Shown piece by piece: positions 1 to 9,240 of a DNA stretch of 64,000 nucleotides; the first letter of the stretch is position 1, and each line of letters starts with the position of its first letter. Origin of the DNA: Atopobium massiliense (GTDB lineage: Bacteria; Actinomycetota; Coriobacteriia; Coriobacteriales; Atopobiaceae); contig OPYK01000006.1 of NCBI GenBank assembly GCA_900343135.1, positions 55,518 through 119,517 of the forward strand, read 5' to 3'. The position numbers and the translations under genes were made by a program. Under the pieces are notes generated by a model. It was given only the letters and a program-made list of their open reading frames with translations, was not told the origin of the DNA and did not search any database.

Positions 1-203
1 CCCCTGCAAATCATAGTCCGTTCTTTACGCCCGATTTGCAGCCAACGCTTAATTGCGGTGTGAGCGCCGTAGTGGTGGCTGCGTCAGCGTGGCTGGCATC
101 CTAGGTTACCTGGGGCTTTACCTGCGGGTGTTTAAGCTATTGGCACTTGCATACGGGTGTCTAACCTGCCGTTTTTATGGTTTTCATTTACTAAAGGAAC
201 ATT

Positions 204-1028
204 ATGAATTTAGTTGCAAAAGTGCACGAACCCACGCCAGCTGCGGTTGTACGCGAGCTGCTTAATAGGGCGCATACCGAATATTACGCCGACGATGCCG
301 ACTGTTTTATTGATTATTACGATGCCGCTCCTGTGCCCGCACCCGCTGCACTTGCATCAGCACCCGCGCCTAACGCAGCGCCCGCAAAAACCAATCCCGC
401 GCGCGTTATCGTTATCGTACACGGCGGCTACTGGCGCCAAGACATCGACGTTCATCGCCGTCTTGATGTTGCAAAATGGCTGATAGATAGGGGAGAAACG
501 GTTGCGTGCGTTGAGTATCGTCGTGGTGCTCACGGCCCTTGGCCACAGCCCCTCTCAGACGTTCGTTGTGCTATTGCCGCAATTCGCGCCCGCTATCCGC
601 ACGCGCAGCTTGTGGCGCTTGGCCATTCGGTTGGCGGCGGTCTTGTGCTTCTTTCTGCAAACGATTTTGATGTGGTGGTTGCGCTTGCGCCCGTTACCAA
701 CGCTGCTCGCGTGTATAGCGAAGGTAAGGGCGATGATGCCGCAAAAGTGTATTTTGGCGAGGACGCAACGGCCAATTTGCTCATGAGTGCGTCGCCGTTT
801 TATCAACCGGCTGTTCAGGTGCCCTGCCTTATTGTGCATGGTGCACAAGACCCCGAAATTTCACTTACGCATACGCTCGATTATTTGCAAAACCCGCAGC
901 ATTTTGGGCATGTTGATGCACAGATCCTTGCGTTGTGCGATCATATGGACTTGGTCGATCCGCGTTGCGCATTTTGGCCATCTACCTGGGCGTGGATTAA
1001 TACGCATACATCTTCCGCGCGCTCGTAA
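204..1028 (+). CDS. alpha/beta hydrolase, kynurenine formamidase-like
   Basis: A 274-residue cytosolic alpha/beta hydrolase. The HGGYWR motif near residue 74 is the oxyanion-hole signature of arylformamidases and related esterases. The nucleophile elbow GHSVGG follows, an Asp lies in HGAQDPE, and the catalytic His is probably the one in LCDHMD near the C-terminus, so the triad looks complete. By family this could hydrolyse N-formylkynurenine or another ester or amide; no other kynurenine gene is in the window, so the substrate is open. An Ala/Pro-rich stretch at about residues 43-68 looks like a linker insert. The ATG at 204 follows AAAGGAAC. It converges with the methyltransferase gene on the other strand. 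Confidence 0.85.
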   Translation: MNLVAKVHEPTPAAVVRELLNRAHTEYYADDADCFIDYYDAAPVPAPAALASAPAPNAAPAKTNPARVIVIVHGGYWRQDIDVHRRLDVAKWLIDRGETVACVEYRRGAHGPWPQPLSDVRCAIAAIRARYPHAQLVALGHSVGGGLVLLSANDFDVVVALAPVTNAARVYSEGKGDDAAKVYFGEDATANLLMSASPFYQPAVQVPCLIVHGAQDPEISLTHTLDYLQNPQHFGHVDAQILALCDHMDLVDPRCAFWPSTWAWINTHTSSARS

Positions 1029-1098
1029 AGTACCTTGTGTAGCGCGCGGTTAAGCTCTCGTGTTGTTCAGTTGCACGCGCAACATCGTGCGCGCACGG

Positions 1099-2067
1099 TT
1101 ACGCCGTTTTTTGTGCAATAACATATAAGTTTGAGCGATTGTTTTTTCCATCGGCATACCAATGTGTGCAATACGAAAGTTGCGATTCACCTGCTATAAG
1201 CTGCAGCGCTTCTGTTTCGGTAAAGCTGTGAGCATAGCGCATAACGCCTTGCGTGTGTTTCCACCCAAGCATAAAATCGTTGGGCTCAAAATCTTCGGCG
1301 GTAAGGATAGGTTTGTTGGCTGCAGCGCCTTCTGCACCGGCTTCTGCACGTGCTGTAAGCGCCTCAAACGCCTGCGTTGTTTCACGACTAGCCTTTGCAG
1401 CTCCCTGTGCACTTGCAGCAAAACACCAAAACGAAACTATCATAACGCCGCCCGGTTTTACCTGCGCACAAAGCTCTGCAAGCACGCGTGCCCGCAATGC
1501 CGCGCTTGGTATGTGGTGCATAAAACCAAAGCACACGAGCATATCAGCCCGATGTTCAAGGCAGGGAAGCGCCGGCGTGCCCTTCAGTGCACCTTCCAGA
1601 ATATCGTGTGTGTAGAGTGTTACGTGTGGCGCGGCTTGTGTTGGCGCATTGCGCATTGTTGTCATCCCGCGTGCAGTAAGTTCGGGTTGCTTATCTATAC
1701 CAACGTATAAAAACGTATTACCCTGCGGCGCTGATGTATTGTGCGCCGTGTTTTTTGTAGGGGTAGCCGTTTGCATATACGCACAAAGAAAATGCAAAAA
1801 ACGCAGGTTGCCACATGCTACATCAATACAGCAAAACGGCTGAGATGCGCTGGTGTCGTTGTCTGCGTGCGTGTTTGTGCTTGCACCAAACCCGGCAGCT
1901 GTGCGTGTTCCAAACGGCGGCATCGTGTGTGCACGTAGAAAGTCCATCGCCTCATGCCAGCCGTCCCAGGGTCGCTCTCGGCTATCCGAAAACGACTGTG
2001 CTTCATGCGCGTAAAATTCACTCGTAAGCTCAATCAGCGTTTGTATGGTTGTTTTCTTCACCGACAA
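1099..2067 (-). CDS. Trm9/ALKBH8-like class I SAM-dependent tRNA methyltransferase (predicted)
   Basis: A 322-residue Rossmann-fold methyltransferase. Motif I is IDVACGNLRFL and motif II YVGIDKQPE; MHHIPS and KPGGVMIVSFW follow. The N-terminal FYAHEAQSFSDSR...PW block, the MHH motif, MRYAHSF and the terminal LYVIAQK align by eye, in order, with yeast Trm9, which methylates cm5U to mcm5U at tRNA position 34. An insertion of about 60 residues (about 200-255) is Ala-rich. It is head to head with an Elp3 gene, the enzyme that makes cm5U, which supports the same assignment. The start is TTG at 2067, behind AGAAAG on the minus strand. The general methyltransferase call is firm; the Trm9 role is inference. 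Confidence 0.75.
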   Translation of the reverse strand: MSVKKTTIQTLIELTSEFYAHEAQSFSDSRERPWDGWHEAMDFLRAHTMPPFGTRTAAGFGASTNTHADNDTSASQPFCCIDVACGNLRFLHFLCAYMQTATPTKNTAHNTSAPQGNTFLYVGIDKQPELTARGMTTMRNAPTQAAPHVTLYTHDILEGALKGTPALPCLEHRADMLVCFGFMHHIPSAALRARVLAELCAQVKPGGVMIVSFWCFAASAQGAAKASRETTQAFEALTARAEAGAEGAAANKPILTAEDFEPNDFMLGWKHTQGVMRYAHSFTETEALQLIAGESQLSYCTHWYADGKNNRSNLYVIAQKTA

Positions 2068-2120
2068 TCAATCTTTCTGCAATGGGGGATATGTGCGCCT
2101 ACATGCGCTACACTAACACT

Positions 2121-4130
2121 ATGACTACTACACCAGATTACATATATCATACCACGCCAACTATCGACACGACTTTGCGCAAACTTATCGCGCGCGTGAC
2201 GCAGGTGGGCGTGCTTTCTGCTTCTGAACTCAACTCGTTTTTAAATGCGTGCAACCAGGGCATTACGAACGATGCTGCTCATACGTCAAAAAAACAGCTG
2301 ATACCGCGCTATATGGAAATTAAATATTACGATCCTAAGCGTTGGGAATCGTGGCAGATAACACCGCAGCTTGAACGCGAGCTTTTGCAAACACTGCGCA
2401 TAAAGCCGCGCCGCACGGCTTCGGGTGTTGCAACAATAACCATCCTTACAAAGCCATGGCCGTGCAGTTCAAATTGTATTTTTTGCCCGAATGATATTCG
2501 CATGCCAAAAAGCTACATGGCAAATGAACCTGCCTGCCAGCGCGCTGAACAGTGTTTATTCGACCCATTTTTGCAAACAAGTTTGCGCTTGCAAGCGCTT
2601 ATGAATATGGGGCACCCTACCGATAAAATTGAAATCATTATTTTGGGCGGCACGTGGAGCGACTACCCCAAGGCATACCAAATGTGGTTTGTGCGCGAAG
2701 TATTTAGGGCGCTTAACTGCGGTTATGCAAGTACCGATGCGCGGCGCGCGTGCGCTCAGGTATATCAAGAGTGCGGGCTTGTGCTTGATGCCAAGGTGCG
2801 TGCAGCGCAGTACGCCAGCTTGCAGGAGGCTATCGATAAGGGAGATTCCTCGTATAACGATGCATTTTATGCAAGTTACGCGGCAAGCCCCAAGTGGCGG
2901 CAGCTTGCCTTGCATCAGGTGGCAACGTTTGATGATGTTGCGCATGAGCAGCGCATTAACGAAAGTTCGCACCATCGTGTGGTTGGTCTTGTTATCGAAA
3001 CGAGACCCGACACCATAACAGTCGATAATCTTCGTCTTATGCGTGCGCTTGGTGCAACAAAAGTGCAGATGGGTATTCAGGTGCTCAACCAGCACATTCG
3101 CAGCATTAATCACAGGCGGGGTACGCGTGAGGACATTGATCGCGCGTTTGCGCTGTTGCGGCTGTTTGGCTTTAAAATTCACGTGCATGCTATGGTAAAT
3201 CTTATGGGTTCAACGCCTGCTCTCGATAAGGCTGATTTTCGCGAGCTTGTTTCCGATGTGCGCTATCTTCCCGACGAAGTAAAGCTCTATCCGTGTGTGC
3301 TTGTATCGTCGGCGCACTTATGCCGCTGTTTTCAAACGCAGGCATGGCAGGCATATACCCCCGAAGAGTTGGTAGATGTGCTGGTAGACGACGTGCTTCA
3401 AACGCCCGTGTATACGCGTATTTCTCGCATGATTCGTGACATTGCATCAAGCGATATTGTGGCTGGCAACAAAAAACCAAACTTGCGTCAGCTGGTAGAA
3501 ACTACTATTGCTGCACGGTGTGCAGCGTCGCCGCAGGTTCACGTGCGCGAAATACGCATGCGTGAAATTGCTGGTAGCGCTCTTAACCCCGCGTCGCTTC
3601 GCATGGAAGAGATTCCCTTTACAACGGCAGTGTCGCAGGAGTATTTTTTGCAATGGGTTGATAAAGACTATCACATTGCGGGCTTTTTGCGTCTTTCTCT
3701 GCCGTTTGAACGCGCGCTGCACACGTACGGAAACACGGATGACAATATGGTGGATGCGGCTACAGCTACGGATACAGCTGCGGCTACAGCTGTGGGCTCT
3801 CCTGCAACAACAACGAAAGGGTCGTTGCCTATACATGAGGGTGAAGCGATGATTCGTGAGGTGCACGTGTATGGCACAGTGGCGCGCGTCACGCAGGACG
3901 ATGCCGGAAATGCCCAGCACCATGGCTTGGGAAAGCAGCTTGTGCATCGTGCAAAACAAATTGCTCGTGCGCATGGGTATACAAAAATAAATGTTATATC
4001 GGCGGTTGGTACGCGAAATTACTATCGTATGCTGGGGTTTTATGACAATGGCCTTTATCAGCAGGCGCTTTTATTGCAGGATGATGGTTCGGCCGACGAA
4101 GATGATACAGCTCATACAGCGGCGCATTAA
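2121..4130 (+). CDS. elp3: Elp3-family radical SAM / GNAT tRNA U34 carboxymethyltransferase
   Basis: About 669 residues. A radical SAM core carries the cluster ligands Cys115, Cys119 and Cys122 (CSSNCIFC), then GGTWSDYP, ETRPDTI and MGIQVLNQHIRSINHRRG, all Elp3 landmarks. A C-terminal GNAT acetyltransferase fold (about 575-650) contains HGLGKQLVHRAKQIA and a YYRMLGFYDNG end. Elp3 uses SAM and acetyl-CoA to form cm5U at the tRNA wobble base. The cluster motif is CX3CX2C rather than the CX9CX2C reported for characterised Elp3 proteins. An Ala/Thr-rich insert of about 30 residues (about 537-570) sits before the GNAT domain. In-frame ATGs exist at 2091, 2103 and 2121; none has a good ribosome site. 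I chose 2121 because family-like sequence starts there. A TTG at 2049 is unlikely since it would overlap the opposing start. Confidence 0.88.
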   Translation: MTTTPDYIYHTTPTIDTTLRKLIARVTQVGVLSASELNSFLNACNQGITNDAAHTSKKQLIPRYMEIKYYDPKRWESWQITPQLERELLQTLRIKPRRTASGVATITILTKPWPCSSNCIFCPNDIRMPKSYMANEPACQRAEQCLFDPFLQTSLRLQALMNMGHPTDKIEIIILGGTWSDYPKAYQMWFVREVFRALNCGYASTDARRACAQVYQECGLVLDAKVRAAQYASLQEAIDKGDSSYNDAFYASYAASPKWRQLALHQVATFDDVAHEQRINESSHHRVVGLVIETRPDTITVDNLRLMRALGATKVQMGIQVLNQHIRSINHRRGTREDIDRAFALLRLFGFKIHVHAMVNLMGSTPALDKADFRELVSDVRYLPDEVKLYPCVLVSSAHLCRCFQTQAWQAYTPEELVDVLVDDVLQTPVYTRISRMIRDIASSDIVAGNKKPNLRQLVETTIAARCAASPQVHVREIRMREIAGSALNPASLRMEEIPFTTAVSQEYFLQWVDKDYHIAGFLRLSLPFERALHTYGNTDDNMVDAATATDTAAATAVGSPATTTKGSLPIHEGEAMIREVHVYGTVARVTQDDAGNAQHHGLGKQLVHRAKQIARAHGYTKINVISAVGTRNYYRMLGFYDNGLYQQALLLQDDGSADEDDTAHTAAH

Positions 4131-4210
4131 CGCGTATGTGTGGCGCAGCGTTCCTAACATTCGCCAATGAAGAAAACCTAAGTGTAGTTTATGAGATTTT
4201 GTGATTTGTA

Positions 4211-4239
4211 TTGTATAAGTCTTGCGTTGTGGGTATTAT
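4211..4239 (+). promoter_or_regulatory. putative sigma-70 promoter of groESL
   Basis: TTGTAT at 4211-4216 and TATTAT at 4234-4239 are separated by 17 bases, about 130 bases upstream of the groES start. The leader between holds no inverted repeat of the CIRCE type. Confidence 0.4.
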
Positions 4240-4369
4240 CTACATAGTTGCAAAACCACGTAGTACGTGCACTACATACTTTCATGCACTCTGTACCGTG
4301 CGGTCTTTGCACTCTTTGGTTTGTTTGGAACTGTGCGCGTTTTCGCGCATGCATAAGGAGGTTAACATT

Positions 4370-4660
4370 ATGACCCTTAAGCCTTTGGCCGACCGCGTTT
4401 TGGTAAAGCCGGCTCCTAAAGAGGAAAGAACTTCAACCGGTTTGTATATTTCAAGTGGAGCACAAGAAAAACCCCAGCGTGGCGAGGTTGTTGCTGTTGG
4501 CGCAGGTAAGCTCAATGATAAGGGCGAGCGCATTGCACTCGACGTACATGTGGGCGACCAGGTATATTACGGTAAATTTGGTGGCAACGAAGTTAAGATT
4601 GACGGCGAAACTTATTTGCTGCTTCGTGCCGACGACATTTACGCTATTTTGTGCGACTAG
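4370..4660 (+). CDS. groES: co-chaperonin GroES
   Basis: A 96-residue heptameric lid of the GroEL folding chamber in the cytosol. The N-terminal MTLKPLADRVLVKP, the mobile-loop region around KEERTSTGLYISSGAQEK and the terminal YLLLRADDIYAI match the family over its full length. The start is the ATG at 4370 behind AAGGAGG (4355-4361); an upstream in-frame extension exists but lies before this strong ribosome site. It is followed 75 bases later by groEL, forming the usual two-gene operon that ends at the terminator at 6468-6505. Confidence 0.97.
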   Translation: MTLKPLADRVLVKPAPKEERTSTGLYISSGAQEKPQRGEVVAVGAGKLNDKGERIALDVHVGDQVYYGKFGGNEVKIDGETYLLLRADDIYAILCD

Positions 4661-4723
4661 TGCATACCTGCTTCGCACGGTATTTTTGACATACACGCAG
4701 GTACATGCATGTGCCTGATATAA

Positions 4724-6373
<1,650 letters not shown>

Positions 6374-6467
6374 TCTGCACTAATCTGCACTAATCGTGAG
6401 CGCATAGTTTGCTGATGCGGCTGTGTAACTAGTCGCAGTGCAGCATAGAACTGGCATACGTGCAAGG

Positions 6468-6505
6468 AGCACATATGATCTTTTGGGGTCATATGTGCTT
6501 TTTTT
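6468..6505 (+). terminator. rho-independent terminator after groEL
   Basis: An 11-bp perfect stem, AGCACATATGA (6468-6478) with TCATATGTGCT (6489-6499), a 10-base loop and a T-run through 6505. Confidence 0.9.
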
Positions 6506-6662
6506 ACATGTATCCTGCACACGTTAACTTTCGCCTGGCTCTAGTAGCAAAACCGCAGCAATTTGAGGTACCATTATGAGGTGATTTGTAAGGAAATCAC
6601 AGAACGTGATCTACTCGTGCAAAAAGGAGAGGTTTTGTACGTAGAACAAAGGAGAGGTGTCA

Positions 6663-7973
6663 ATGAGTGATAAGCGCGATATGCTTGATGAGCTCATTGA
6701 TATACGGCAAGATTGGGCAGCGCTATCAAACCCCCTTTCTACCATTACTAAGGTAATGACGGGGGAGGCAGAGCCTCAGACGCCTTACAATCCATCGGAT
6801 TATAAGGAGCGTCCGCGCGTAAACTCAATGTTTTGTCTTAACGTGTGTGCAGCTTCAACCGAAAAAAACGATGACATACCCCTGCCTACGACCACTACCT
6901 GCAGCGCGTGCATGGCGGTGTGCCCGGTTGATGCCATTACCATTGAAGGCACCACGGTGCGCGTGTCAGACGATTGCCGCATGTGCGGGCTGTGCACGAT
7001 GGTGTGTCCTACCGAAACATTTTTGGTTCAGCGTTTGATGGCAAAATCGCTGTACGACAGCATTGCGCGCGCTGCCAGTATGTTCGAAACTTGTTATGTT
7101 ACCTGCACTCGTGCGCTTGGCCGAAAACCCTATGATAACGAAATTGTGTTGCCGTGTGTTGGTGCTGTTCCGCGCGACGTGTGGATAGCGCTGCTTGCGG
7201 AGTATTCAAACATTAGCGTGTTTTTGCCGCTTGGTGTATGTGATAGGTGTAAAACCACAACGGGCGAAGAAGCCTATTGCAACGAAATTGGTGCTGCTGA
7301 GGAGTTTATGGACAGCTCCCTTGGCATGGAAGTAGACGCAAAAGCGCTTTCACACGAGCTTTCACGTGCATTTAAGCGTCAGGAGTTTATGGGCGATGTG
7401 GCGCGAGCCGGGCAAAGTTTGCTTGCTGCGCAAAACCCCGTTATTGCTGGCGTGCAAGCCGTTACAAAAAAGCTGCAACAGCATTCAAACGAGCTTTACG
7501 AGCTGCAATGTACGCTCGAAAATGCCCTGGGCGATAGTACCACATCGCACACGCGGCGCATTTTAACCCAAAAACGCAAGCTTCTACTTGGTGTTATTCA
7601 AAAAAATCCCGTGCTTGCAAATCGTTGTAGCGAAAGTATGCAGGTGCCTGTGTGCAATCAAACGGCATGCACGGCGTGTTTGGCGTGTGTGCGGGTGTGC
7701 CCCGAGCACGCATGCAATATTGACGAGCATGGTCGCTTTAGTGTTGAAGGCGCGTATTGTTTGAATTGCTCGGCCTGTGCCATTATTTGTCCCGAACAAT
7801 GCCTTGAGATGAAGCCGGGCGATGTGCAGGAGCTTGTGGTGCGCGACCCCGAAGCCGAGCGCCTTAAACGCCAAAAGGCCCTGCGCCAGCAGCATGTGCG
7901 CGAGGTTAAAACTAAGGGCAAACAAGTTGTAAACGCTGTGCTAAACTCTATTTCACATATGGATGATGAGTAA
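6663..7973 (+). CDS. 4Fe-4S binding protein with four ferredoxin-type cluster motifs
   Basis: About 436 residues, no membrane segment or signal peptide. Two CX2CX2CX3CP-like motifs lie near the N-terminus (CSACMAVCP and CRMCGLCTMVCP) with an earlier CLNVC, and two near the C-terminus (CTACLACVRVCP and CLNCSACAIICP). Between them a region with VTCTRALG, LPCVG and LGVCDRC holds more cysteines and recalls electron-transfer subunits that pass electrons through a central domain. A helical, charged tail closes the protein. The partner enzyme is not evident; neighbours are groEL and ychF. The ATG at 6663 is preferred over GTG at 6657 because AAAGGAG sits 6-8 bases upstream. Function beyond electron transfer is unknown. 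Confidence 0.8.
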   Translation: MSDKRDMLDELIDIRQDWAALSNPLSTITKVMTGEAEPQTPYNPSDYKERPRVNSMFCLNVCAASTEKNDDIPLPTTTTCSACMAVCPVDAITIEGTTVRVSDDCRMCGLCTMVCPTETFLVQRLMAKSLYDSIARAASMFETCYVTCTRALGRKPYDNEIVLPCVGAVPRDVWIALLAEYSNISVFLPLGVCDRCKTTTGEEAYCNEIGAAEEFMDSSLGMEVDAKALSHELSRAFKRQEFMGDVARAGQSLLAAQNPVIAGVQAVTKKLQQHSNELYELQCTLENALGDSTTSHTRRILTQKRKLLLGVIQKNPVLANRCSESMQVPVCNQTACTACLACVRVCPEHACNIDEHGRFSVEGAYCLNCSACAIICPEQCLEMKPGDVQELVVRDPEAERLKRQKALRQQHVREVKTKGKQVVNAVLNSISHMDDE

Positions 7974-7976
7974 ACA

Positions 7977-8010
7977 CATGCATACTAACTAACAGTATGC
8001 ATACTAACTA
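7977..8010 (+). repeat. short direct repeat before ychF
   Basis: ATGCATACTAACTA occurs twice, at 7977-7990 and 7997-8010, 20 bases apart between the ferredoxin-like gene and ychF. Role unknown. Confidence 0.6.
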
Positions 8011-8037
8011 GAGTAATAACCAGAGGAGCTGAGAAGT

Positions 8038-9099
8038 TTGTCGCTATCGATTGGTATTGTAGGACTTCCAAATGTTGGTAAATCAACGCTGTTTACCGCA
8101 CTTACAAAACAGGGTGGATTAGCTGCAAATTATCCGTTTGCAACCATCGATCCTAATGTGGGCATTGTGCGTGTTCCCGATGAGCGTCTGCAAAAACTTG
8201 CCGACATCGTGCACCCCGCGCGTGTTGTGCCTGCTACCGTAGAATTTGTGGATATTGCAGGTTTGGTAAAGGGCGCAAATAAGGGCGAGGGGCTCGGCAA
8301 CCAATTTTTGGCAAACATTCGCCAATGCGATGCTATTTGCGAAGTGGTGCGCTACTTTAAAGACCCCGACGTTATGCATGTTGAAGGTTCCATTAACCCT
8401 GCTAACGACGTTGAAACAATTAATACGGAGCTTGTGCTCGCCGATTTGGCTACCCTTGAGCGTGCAATACCCAAGCTCGAAAAAGAAGCTAAGCGCGATA
8501 AGGAATCGGCGCCGCGCCTTGCTATTGCACAGCGTTTGCAGGCATGGCTTAACGATGGTAATCGTGCAGCTACGCTTGATATGTCAGAAGATGAGCGTGC
8601 AGCTGCGCACGATTTGTTCCTGCTTACGCTCAAGCCAATGATTTATGTTGCTAACTGCGACGAAGACCAGCTAAACGACACTATAACGATTGATGATGAG
8701 CCCGCGATTCCTATTTGTGCGCAGGTAGAAAGCGAACTTATCGATTTGAGCGACGACGAGGCGGCCGAGTATTTGGAGTCGCTTGGGCTTGAGCACTCAG
8801 GCCTTGAAAATCTCATTCGTGCTGCTTATAAGGTGCTTGGGCTCCAAAGTTTCTTTACGGCAGGTCCAAAGGAAGTACGCGCGTGGACAACACGTATTGG
8901 CGCATGCGCGCCCGAGGCAGCAGGCGTTATTCACAGCGATTTTGAGCGCGGATTTATTAAAGCCGAAACAATTTCGTACAACGATTATGTTGCGCTTGGC
9001 GGCGAGGCGCAGGCACGCGAAGCAGGTAAATTGCGGATCGAAGGTAAAGACTACGTGGTTGCCGACGGCGATATTATGGTATTTCGTTTTAACGTGTAA
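8038..9099 (+). CDS. ychF: redox-regulated ribosome-binding ATPase YchF (Obg family)
   Basis: A 353-residue cytosolic Obg-family P-loop protein. G1 is GLPNVGKST, G3 is DIAGLVKGA and the G4 position reads NCDE instead of NKxD, the change that makes YchF/OLA1 bind ATP in preference to GTP. A coiled region follows and a C-terminal TGS domain ends in DYVVADGDIMVFRFNV. Full family length. The start is TTG at 8038 behind AGAGGAG (8022-8028). It follows the ferredoxin-like gene by 64 bases and ends at a strong terminator. Confidence 0.97.
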   Translation: MSLSIGIVGLPNVGKSTLFTALTKQGGLAANYPFATIDPNVGIVRVPDERLQKLADIVHPARVVPATVEFVDIAGLVKGANKGEGLGNQFLANIRQCDAICEVVRYFKDPDVMHVEGSINPANDVETINTELVLADLATLERAIPKLEKEAKRDKESAPRLAIAQRLQAWLNDGNRAATLDMSEDERAAAHDLFLLTLKPMIYVANCDEDQLNDTITIDDEPAIPICAQVESELIDLSDDEAAEYLESLGLEHSGLENLIRAAYKVLGLQSFFTAGPKEVRAWTTRIGACAPEAAGVIHSDFERGFIKAETISYNDYVALGGEAQAREAGKLRIEGKDYVVADGDIMVFRFNV

Positions 9100-9147
9100 C
9101 ACGCAGCCGTGTGTGCGTGTGTGCGCGTTGCGTGTAATAAGGCTGGT

Positions 9148-9188
9148 AAAAAAGCTGATGAGCGGCATTGTCGTCCATCAGCTTTTTT
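9148..9188 (+). terminator. rho-independent terminator after ychF
   Basis: AAAAAAGCTGATG (9148-9160) pairs with CATCAGCTTTTTT (9176-9188). The A-tract/T-tract symmetry means it can also serve the converging LCP gene. Confidence 0.9.
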
Positions 9189-9240
9189 GTTCGTGAGTTA
9201 ACGCTACGTAAATCCTACATGCCGTTTCGCGTACAGACCT

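Noticed and set aside
2049..2120. Earlier TTG start for Elp3
   Set aside because: It would overlap the opposing methyltransferase start and has no ribosome site.
4240..4369. CIRCE element expected before groES
   Set aside because: No inverted repeat of GAGTGCTAA type is present; two CACTC copies are direct, not inverted.
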